From: Planctomycetota bacterium | GTDB lineage: Bacteria > Planctomycetota > Phycisphaerae > UBA1845 > PWPN01 | DNA: 6,275 nucleotides | Direction: 5' to 3' | NCBI GenBank assembly: GCA_020346805.1 | Contig: CP070790.1 | Coordinates: 1,619,527-1,625,801, forward strand | Shown here: one piece after another, positions 1 through 4,603 of the stretch | How positions within the stretch are numbered: position 1 is the stretch's first letter | Layout of the letters: every line of letters starts with the position of its first letter | The notes under the pieces: model-generated | Seen by the model: only the letters and a program-made list of their open reading frames with translations | Told to the model about the DNA's origin: nothing | Database searches by the model: none | Translations under genes and position numbers: made by a program

Positions 1-530
1 ATTGGTCATTGAAATGCTGTCAGGACCTGCAAGCCCCGATGATGATAACCTGCACTGGTAACGTTCAGCCCAAGCTGTCGAAGGAGGTTCAGCGGCAAAG
101 CATCATCGACAGCTTAAAGGCCGCCGGCGATTTGGCCGCCAAGGCTAACGTTATCCTGGTACTGGAACCGCTCAACTCGCTGGTCGATCATGAGGGGTAT
201 TTTCTTGACGATCCCGACGAAGGGGCGGCCATTGTCCGCGAGGTCGGACATCCCAACATGGCCCTGCTCTTCGACGTCTATCACATGCAGATTATGCGCG
301 GCTATGTTATCGAAACCATCAGGGCCAACCTCGACGTGATCAAACATTTTCATTCGGCCGGCGTGCCCGGTCGGCACGAACTGGATAACGGCGAACTCGA
401 TTATCCGCGGATCGTCCAGGCCGTCGCAGACATGGGATACAAAGGCTGTTTCGGACTGGAATACTTTCCGGCGGAGGAATCGGCCCAATCTTTGGCCCGT
501 ATGCGAAAACTATTACCGGATCGCAAATAA
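1..530 (+). CDS. Hydroxypyruvate isomerase-like TIM-barrel sugar isomerase, 5'-truncated by the window edge
   Basis: The reading frame is open from the left edge (bases 3-8 encode Trp-Ser), so the TTG at 9 is probably an internal codon and the true start lies upstream. About 175 residues are visible of a family usually near 260. Counting from base 9, the segments VLEPLN (51-56), LLFDVYHMQ (86-94), PGRHELDNGELDYP (120-133) and GLEYFP (149-154) are typical of the xylose-isomerase-like TIM-barrel superfamily and most like hydroxypyruvate/2-dehydrotetronate isomerases (Hyi/OtnI). Glu53 and Glu151 sit in the positions and spacing expected for the two catalytic glutamates; this is from memory of the family. 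The expected reaction is an aldose-ketose type isomerisation of a small hydroxy-acid or sugar in the cytoplasm; the substrate cannot be told from sequence. Tandem stops (TAA TGA, 528-533) end the gene 16 bp before the mttB-like gene, so the two are very likely co-transcribed. Confidence 0.87.
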   Translation, partial: WSLKCCQDLQAPMMITCTGNVQPKLSKEVQRQSIIDSLKAAGDLAAKANVILVLEPLNSLVDHEGYFLDDPDEGAAIVREVGHPNMALLFDVYHMQIMRGYVIETIRANLDVIKHFHSAGVPGRHELDNGELDYPRIVQAVADMGYKGCFGLEYFPAEESAQSLARMRKLLPDRK

Positions 531-534
531 TGAC

Positions 535-541
535 AGGAGGT
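535..541 (+). promoter_or_regulatory. Strong Shine-Dalgarno for the mttB-like gene
   Basis: AGGAGGT lies 6 bases before the ATG at 547, inside the 16-bp gap after the isomerase gene. It fixes this start and indicates independent, efficient initiation on a shared mRNA. Confidence 0.85.
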
Positions 542-546
542 AATCA

Positions 547-2016
547 ATGGCTTTCCCTCAACTGCGCTGTACCGACTATAAAGTGCTCGATGACGATCAA
601 ATGTATCAGGTCCATCTCGCCGTCCTGCGAGTTCTCGAAGAGGTGGGCGTTTTTATCGAACACGAGCAGGCTTTGAAAATATTCGCGGACTGTGGCTGTA
701 AGGTGGATTTCGACAAACGCCGGGTGTGCATTCCCGAGTATGTACTCAATGAGGCCCTGTCTTCGGCACCTTCGCGCTTTACCTTCTACGGCCTGAAGCC
801 GGAGTTCGACGTGCTGGTCGACACCACCTCGATCTATACCATCGGCGGTTCCAGCGCCTTGTTCGTAATCGATCTGGACGGCAATCGGCGATCGGCTACC
901 ATGCAGGACCTGGAGGACCTTACCCGTTTGCAGGATGCCCTGCCCAACCTGCACATCATGCACGGCATCGTCAATCCGCAGGACATCCCGCAGGAGGCCT
1001 TCGACCGCCGGCTGTTTCCCGCGGTGATGAAGAACACGGCCCGTAATTATTACTCGCAAGGTACCGGCGGCGACAGTGTGAAAGATCAAATCGATCAGGC
1101 GGCCGTTATCCTCGGCAGCACTGAAGCGGTAAAGCAGCGCCCGCCGTTCACTATCGTCCTCTGTATGACCAGCCCGCTGGAGCAGGCCCGGCTGCGGGTC
1201 GAGGAACTGCTGGCCTGTGCGGAAAACGATATTCCTATCTACGTCGAAGTCGATTCCCAACCGGGTGCGACTACGCCGATTACTTTGGCCGGTACATTGG
1301 TGGAAGAATGTGCTAACGTTTTGTGCGGCATTACCCTGGCCCAATTGATTCGACCCGGTCTGCCCTGCGTGTTTGCCATCGCTTCCGGTATACTGGATAT
1401 GGCCACCACCACCTATTCCGGTGCCGATCCGCGAGCCAACCTGTTACACGTGGCCACCGCCCAGATGGCCCGTTACTACAACCTGCCCTTCCAGGGCGGG
1501 ACGGGTATCGATGCGGTTATCTCTGACGTGCAGGCCGGTTACGAACGTGGCATGCAGGTGTTGGCCAACGCCCTCGGCGGAACCAACTTCATCCACCTGT
1601 CTATCGGCCTGATGGAACAGATGCTTACCGCCAGCTACGAGCAGTGCGTGATTGATAACGAGATTCTAGACGCAGCCTTCGTGATGGCCCGAGGTATGGA
1701 AGTCAACGATGAGACTTTGGCCGTCGATGTGCTCAAGGATGTCGGTCCGGGGGGGAACTTTTTGAGCCACGAGCATACGGTCAAGCACTTTCGCAACTTA
1801 TGCTGGTTTCCCAAGATCACGGTGCGCGACAAATACCAGACCTGGCAGGCCACCGGGGCCAAGGACATGCGTCAACGGGCCAATGAGATGGCCCGCAAGA
1901 TATTAGCCGAGCATCACCCGACTTACATCGATGAAAAGACCAAGGTGGAACTAGAAAAACTGGCGGTCGCCCAACAAAACGCGGTCATCAAGAAAACCAA
2001 AAAAGGCAAGACATAA
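547..2016 (+). CDS. Trimethylamine methyltransferase (MttB) family protein, non-pyrrolysine type
   Basis: A 489-residue protein, the usual length of the MttB family. These enzymes move a methyl group from a methylated amine or betaine to a cobalamin held on a small corrinoid protein. Recognisable blocks are an N-terminal helical region with LRVLEEVGVFIEHE (27-40), ATTPITLAGTLVEE (241-254), FQGGTGIDAVISDVQAGYE (315-333) and GPGGNFLSHEHTVKHF (400-415). The frame runs unbroken to TAA with no in-frame UAG, so it is not the pyrrolysine enzyme of methylamine-using archaea. It belongs with the broad bacterial non-Pyl group that includes the glycine-betaine, proline-betaine and carnitine demethylases. 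The substrate is unknown. The sugar-isomerase neighbour is unusual for a quaternary-amine system and hints at another methylated compound, though this is inference. No corrinoid-binding partner is visible in the window. The C-terminus is Lys-rich (KKTKKGK). The start is set by the strong Shine-Dalgarno 6 bases upstream. Confidence 0.93.
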   Translation: MAFPQLRCTDYKVLDDDQMYQVHLAVLRVLEEVGVFIEHEQALKIFADCGCKVDFDKRRVCIPEYVLNEALSSAPSRFTFYGLKPEFDVLVDTTSIYTIGGSSALFVIDLDGNRRSATMQDLEDLTRLQDALPNLHIMHGIVNPQDIPQEAFDRRLFPAVMKNTARNYYSQGTGGDSVKDQIDQAAVILGSTEAVKQRPPFTIVLCMTSPLEQARLRVEELLACAENDIPIYVEVDSQPGATTPITLAGTLVEECANVLCGITLAQLIRPGLPCVFAIASGILDMATTTYSGADPRANLLHVATAQMARYYNLPFQGGTGIDAVISDVQAGYERGMQVLANALGGTNFIHLSIGLMEQMLTASYEQCVIDNEILDAAFVMARGMEVNDETLAVDVLKDVGPGGNFLSHEHTVKHFRNLCWFPKITVRDKYQTWQATGAKDMRQRANEMARKILAEHHPTYIDEKTKVELEKLAVAQQNAVIKKTKKGKT

Positions 2017-2028
2017 ATTGGGATGGAG

Positions 2029-2039
2029 AGGGTGCCATC
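2029..2039. repeat. Short partial copy of the REP end sequence
   Basis: AGGGTGCCATC here nearly repeats AGGGTGCCCCATC at 2048-2060, the outer end of the left REP hairpin, lacking only two C residues. The copies are 19 bp apart. It may be the remnant of an earlier insertion or part of a recognition/linker sequence for the transposase. It is short enough that chance cannot be excluded. Confidence 0.4.
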
Positions 2040-2048
2040 AAATTGGCA

Positions 2049-2087
2049 GGGTGCCCCATCCTTTCCGCAGGAAAGGGTGGGGGACGG
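2049..2087. repeat. Left REP-like hairpin of the REPtron
   Basis: The arms 2051-2066 and 2070-2085 form a 16-position stem with a 3-base loop (GCA). Fourteen pairs are Watson-Crick, one is T-G (2059/2077) and one is a G-G mismatch (2053/2083). The reverse complement of the right copy matches it across the first 15 bases (GGGTGCCCCATCCTT) and the last 12 (GGTGGGGGACGG); only the hairpin tip differs. There is no T-run after it, so it is a transposase recognition hairpin rather than a standard terminator, although it may affect transcript stability. Confidence 0.85.
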
Positions 2088-2097
2088 AAATATTTAA

Positions 2098-2106
2098 TGA
2101 TATACT
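2098..2106 (+). promoter_or_regulatory. Extended -10 promoter of the transposase gene, possibly leaderless
   Basis: TGATATACT matches the extended -10 pattern TGnTATAAT with one change. It ends 6 bases before the ATG at 2113, so transcription would begin at or next to the start codon. There is no Shine-Dalgarno before that ATG and no good -35 box at the usual spacing. Together these suggest weak, leaderless expression, fitting a rarely expressed transposase. Confidence 0.45.
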
Positions 2107-2112
2107 CTAAAC

Positions 2113-2688
2113 ATGCCAGGCAGATTAAAACGTCACGATGAATATGGTCACACACATTTCCTGACGATATCCTGTTATCGTCGTTTACAGTTCTTCCGTC
2201 ATGATTCTGTCAAAAAAGTATTTATCGAAGGTATTCACCACACTCGAGAAAAACTCGGAATCCGCTGGATCGGTTACGTGATCATGCCGGAGCATATACA
2301 TTTGCTTATATTTCCGCAACCTAACGGTTCTGATACCCCGATTCCTGTTTCTCAGGTTTTGCACGAGCTAAAACAGTATGTTGGTAGACACGGCAAGAAA
2401 GCGCTGCGTAAGATTTGGTCTGTCAATCGAAGCCTGGGAACTCCACCTTTGGATGCCTGGGCGTTGGGTCAAGGTCCCAAGCCGTTTTGGAAACCGCGGG
2501 GATATGACTTCAATACTACCCGCGAAGACACTATCCATGAAAAACTTGATTATATGCACAAAAATCCGATAACCCGAGGCTTGGTTGACCGAGCGGAGTT
2601 GTGGCCTTGGAGTAGTTATCGTTATTATGAACTTTCGGATTATTCTCTAATCGAAATGGATTGGGACGGTTCCTGGCCAATTGCTTAA
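2113..2688 (+). CDS. REP-associated tyrosine transposase (Y1/HUH, IS200-like domain)
   Basis: A 191-residue single-domain transposase. The N-terminus MPGRLKRHDEYGHTHFLTIS leads into the first beta strands typical of Y1 transposases. The HUH motif is H61-I-H63 in VIMPEHIHLLI (56-66), which binds the divalent metal. The C-terminal block TREDTIHEKLDYMHKNPITRGLV (136-158) with the following WPWSSY is diagnostic of RAYT proteins. The catalytic tyrosine is not assigned with certainty; Y89, Y131 and Y147 are candidates. A Gly/Pro/Trp-rich stretch at about 103-131 between the HUH motif and the C-terminal block looks like a family-specific insertion. The gene has an intact frame and is flanked by inverted REP hairpins, so it may still be active. 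Its codon use is more AT-rich than that of the neighbouring genes, consistent with a separate origin. The ATG lacks a ribosome binding site; an extended -10 lies just upstream. Confidence 0.93.
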   Translation: MPGRLKRHDEYGHTHFLTISCYRRLQFFRHDSVKKVFIEGIHHTREKLGIRWIGYVIMPEHIHLLIFPQPNGSDTPIPVSQVLHELKQYVGRHGKKALRKIWSVNRSLGTPPLDAWALGQGPKPFWKPRGYDFNTTREDTIHEKLDYMHKNPITRGLVDRAELWPWSSYRYYELSDYSLIEMDWDGSWPIA

Positions 2689-2693
2689 TAGAT

Positions 2694-2733
2694 CCGTCCC
2701 CCACCTTTCGCCGAAGCGAAGGATGGGGCACCC
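2694..2733. repeat. Right REP-like hairpin of the REPtron, inverted relative to the left copy
   Basis: The arms 2696-2711 and 2716-2731 pair over 16 positions around a CGAA loop. Thirteen pairs are Watson-Crick, one is T-G, and C-G register is lost at two positions (2698 and 2704). Read on the minus strand it has a TTCG tetraloop closed by GC pairs and matches the left repeat almost base for base outside the tip. It begins 5 bases after the transposase stop codon and ends 32 bases before the cupin start. Confidence 0.85.
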
Positions 2734-2765
2734 AACAAAGCGTCAAACTCAACCGAGGTAAAACC

Positions 2766-3116
2766 ATGAATACCCCAAACTTCATCGACTGGGACAAAAT
2801 ATTGTCTTACGAGATGGCCCCCGGGGTGCGGATCCGCACGCCGTACGGCCAAAACATCATGCTGTCCATGCTGGAGATGGACGAAGGGGCTGAGGTACCG
2901 ATACACCAACATCCGCACGAACAGGCCGGCATATTACTGGAAGGGAAGATGAACCTGGCCATCGGCAGCGAGACCCGGGTGGTCGAGCCGGGCATGTCAT
3001 ATATAATCCCCCCCGATACCCCTCACGGGGCCTCGCCGATCGGCGGGTCGATCAGAACCCTGGATATCTTCAGTCCCATCCGCCAAGACTATGCCGATAA
3101 ACAAGACCAAACATAA
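2766..3116 (+). CDS. KdgF-like single-domain cupin
   Basis: A 116-residue cupin. The start at ATG 2766 is chosen because GAGGT (2755-2759) lies 6 bases upstream; the frame is open back to 2661 but that part runs through the REP hairpin. Cupin motif 1 is G41-x5-H47-x-H49-x3-Q53-x6-G60 and motif 2 is G76-x5-P82-x4-H87, giving the metal ligands H47, H49, Q53 and H87. The sequence strongly resembles KdgF (HxHPHEQ, IPPDTPHG, LDIFSPIRQDY). D100, F102 and R106 reproduce the spacing I recall for the KdgF active-site residues. KdgF opens 4,5-unsaturated uronates released by pectate or alginate lyases into the linear 4-deoxy-5-keto acid in the cytoplasm. That role fits the nearby rhamnosidase, as rhamnose and uronates alternate in rhamnogalacturonan I and both occur in ulvan. 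Many KdgF-like cupins are uncharacterised, so the exact substrate is inference. Confidence 0.93.
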   Translation: MNTPNFIDWDKILSYEMAPGVRIRTPYGQNIMLSMLEMDEGAEVPIHQHPHEQAGILLEGKMNLAIGSETRVVEPGMSYIIPPDTPHGASPIGGSIRTLDIFSPIRQDYADKQDQT

Positions 3117-3121
3117 GTCGG
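3113..3121. repeat. 9-bp direct repeat, copy 1
   Basis: ATAAGTCGG overlaps the cupin stop codon (TAA at 3114-3116) and recurs exactly at 3168-3176. The two copies bracket the promoter and palindrome between them. They could be a regulator half-site pair or the footprint of a past duplication. Confidence 0.5.
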
Positions 3122-3125
3122 ATTA

Positions 3126-3154
3126 TTGACATTGCTCATGGACGCATTTATGTT
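3126..3154 (+). promoter_or_regulatory. Sigma70-like promoter upstream of the URO-D family gene
   Basis: A perfect -35 box TTGACA (3126-3131) is followed after 17 bp by TATGTT (3149-3154), which matches TATAAT at four of six positions including the key first, second and last. It starts 9 bp after the cupin stop and would give a leader of about 220 bases before the ATG at 3380. Judged from consensus only. Confidence 0.55.
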
Positions 3155-3167
3155 AACCTGGATGCGT
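3142..3167. promoter_or_regulatory. 26-bp palindromic operator candidate over the -10 box
   Basis: ACGCAT (3142-3147) and ATGCGT (3162-3167) are inverted copies, and the palindrome GTTAAC (3152-3157) lies exactly at their shared centre. Ten of the 13 symmetric positions pair. The site covers the -10 box of the promoter above, the expected place for a repressor to act. The regulator is not in the window. Confidence 0.5.
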
Positions 3168-3176
3168 ATAAGTCGG
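3168..3176. repeat. 9-bp direct repeat, copy 2
   Basis: Exact second copy of ATAAGTCGG, starting immediately after the 26-bp palindrome and 55 bp downstream of the first copy. The following bases are also similar (ATTATT after copy 1, TGTTATT after copy 2). Confidence 0.5.
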
Positions 3177-3379
3177 TGTTATTAATTCATTTCCCTATCA
3201 TTATATACATCGGGATGAGCTACCCGACCAAAACCTTTTATCTATTGCGAGTATCCCTACCGGCATATAGTCAGCAGCTAAAAAACGTCGAATTGGGCAC
3301 AGGAACAACATTTTGTTATCATCGCCCCCCAGCATATGCCAATAACTCACATTTGATATAAAAGCAGGAGATTTCGATT
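3177..3379 (+). other. Long untranslated leader before the URO-D family gene
   Basis: About 200 bases without a convincing gene. The region is AT-rich compared with the flanking genes. A weak hairpin (TCGGG 3210-3214 pairing with CCCGA 3223-3227) is the only clear dyad. I see no cobalamin-riboswitch-like conserved boxes and no T-run terminator. A 61-codon open frame at 3176-3361 has no ribosome binding site and no recognisable protein features. The last bases hold AGGAG (3366-3370), the ribosome binding site for the ATG at 3380. Confidence 0.5.
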
Positions 3380-4513
3380 ATGACCTCACGCGAAAGAGTC
3401 CTCAGTGCATTAAATCGTTCGGGCTACGATCGCATCCCGATCAAGCACGAGGGTACCCCCGAAGTCAACCACATGCTGATGGATCACTTCGGCCTGTCCA
3501 ACATGGAACAGCTTTTACGCGTTCTGGGGGACGACTTCCGCTATGTGGAAGCCGATTACATCGGGCCCGAGCTGCGCACCTTCCCCGACGGCAGCGTCGA
3601 GGGTTACTGGGGCGAACGTTATAAATATGCCGAGTACGAAGACGGCAAATATCTGGAATCGGTATATCAACCTTATGCGGATGTCCACTCACTGGACGAT
3701 CTTGATCGCTCCCACTTCCCAAAAGCCGACTGGTTCGATTACTCCAAAATCAAGCGGCGCTGCCGGGCCATTCACGACCAATATGCCGTCTGTTTCGGCA
3801 CCGCCGGCGACATGGATTTCATCAACTCCATTGCCCGGGCCCGTGGCTGCGAACAGGTCCTGCTCGATCTGGCCACCGAAGATCCCGTCTACCTTGAAAT
3901 CATGGATGCTCGCTTTGAATTCTACTATCAGATGCACGAACGGGCCTTACAGGCCGCCGATGGTTTAATCGATATCGTCCATGCCGGTGAAGACCTCGGC
4001 CATCAGCAGGGCCCGACCATCAGCATGAAAACTTTCGAAAAACTCTTCGCCCCCAAGTTCAAGAAATACTTCGAAATGGCCCACAGCTACGGGGCCAAAA
4101 CCATGATGCATATGTGCGGATGCGTCGGCGCCTTCCTGCCCCGGATGATCGAATTGGGCCTCGACATCTATGACGTCGTTCAACCCACCACACCGAAAAT
4201 GGACATTGCTGAACTTCACAAAAAATACGGCGACAAGCTCACTTTTTGCGGCTCGATTTGCGTCCAGACCACTCTGCCCTTCGGCACACAGCAGGAGGTC
4301 GAAAATGAAGTTAAAAGGCGGCTTCAGTTATTCCCCAAAGGCGGATTGTTCCTCGGCCCCACCCACGCCATCCAGGTCAGAACCCCTATTGAAAACATCA
4401 AGGCCATGTACCGAACCGCCGGCAGCCTCACCGAAACCATCGACGATTCAATCCTCGGCATCGCCAGCGACGAGGATGAAGTGGATAAAATTAATATGTC
4501 AAAACTGTATTAA
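3380..4513 (+). CDS. Uroporphyrinogen decarboxylase (URO-D) family protein, methyltransferase type
   Basis: A 377-residue TIM-barrel protein of the URO-D superfamily, which includes haem-pathway HemE and the corrinoid methyltransferases MtaA, MtbA and CmuA. The N-terminus TSRERVLSALNRSGYDRIP (2-20) is typical of the non-HemE branch. Other family blocks are HAGEDLGHQQGPTISMKTFE (201-220) and, at the C-terminus, GPTHAIQVRTPIENIKAMY (326-344). TMMHMCGCVG (241-250) supplies H244, C246 and C248, the H-x-C pattern that binds zinc in MtaA-type enzymes. The distal cysteine found near the C-terminus of MtaA is not seen; that segment reads GPTHAIQ, though C290 and C294 (FCGSIC) could serve. HemE is unlikely given the sequence and context. 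The protein may pair with the MttB-like enzyme, taking methyl from a corrinoid protein, or act on its own methylated substrate. AGGAG lies 9 bases before the ATG. A promoter with an operator-like palindrome is about 220 bp upstream. Confidence 0.92.
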   Translation: MTSRERVLSALNRSGYDRIPIKHEGTPEVNHMLMDHFGLSNMEQLLRVLGDDFRYVEADYIGPELRTFPDGSVEGYWGERYKYAEYEDGKYLESVYQPYADVHSLDDLDRSHFPKADWFDYSKIKRRCRAIHDQYAVCFGTAGDMDFINSIARARGCEQVLLDLATEDPVYLEIMDARFEFYYQMHERALQAADGLIDIVHAGEDLGHQQGPTISMKTFEKLFAPKFKKYFEMAHSYGAKTMMHMCGCVGAFLPRMIELGLDIYDVVQPTTPKMDIAELHKKYGDKLTFCGSICVQTTLPFGTQQEVENEVKRRLQLFPKGGLFLGPTHAIQVRTPIENIKAMYRTAGSLTETIDDSILGIASDEDEVDKINMSKLY

Positions 4514-4603
4514 GAGCGTGCGGCAAAATCAGTCGTCTCGATGTGTATCGGGATAAGGGAGCGATTAAAAAAAATGTTTTCAAGCAAATGGAGACCATTA
4601 GAC

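Larger units (their letters stand above)
2049..2733 (+). mobile_element. REPtron: Y1/HUH REP-associated transposase gene between inverted REP hairpins
   Basis: The unit is a transposase gene (2113-2688) bracketed by two inverted, almost identical hairpin-forming repeats (2049-2087 and 2694-2733). This is the classic arrangement of REP-associated tyrosine transposases (RAYTs), which are thought to recognise and mobilise such repeats as single-stranded DNA. The unit sits between the mttB-like and cupin genes. Removing it leaves about 67 bp (2017-2048 plus 2734-2765), a normal within-operon distance, so it looks like an insertion into an existing operon in the same orientation as its hosts. No target-site duplication is evident, as expected for single-strand transposition. 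The exact outer boundaries are judged only from where the repeat similarity ends. Confidence 0.8.

Noticed and set aside
544..1344. Long open frame (266 codons) on the minus strand opposite the mttB-like gene
   Set aside because: It mirrors a clearly coding + strand gene, its translation has no recognisable family features, and such antisense frames are common in codon-biased genes.
547..2016. Pyrrolysine-containing MttB
   Set aside because: The frame is uninterrupted with no in-frame UAG to read through.
2049..2733. REP hairpins as rho-independent terminators
   Set aside because: Neither stem is followed by a T-run, and the pair is inverted around a RAYT gene, which explains them better.
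2661..2765. Upstream extension of the cupin frame
   Set aside because: The extra 35 codons overlap the transposase end and run through the REP hairpin; the ATG at 2766 has a ribosome binding site and the family's expected length.
3176..3361. 61-codon open frame in the cupin/URO-D gap
   Set aside because: No ribosome binding site, no family resemblance, AT-rich intergenic composition and promoter-like sequence just upstream; more likely leader RNA.
3117..3379. Cobalamin riboswitch controlling the methyltransferase genes
   Set aside because: Looked for because of the corrinoid context, but I see no B12-box-like conserved sequence or supporting stems.
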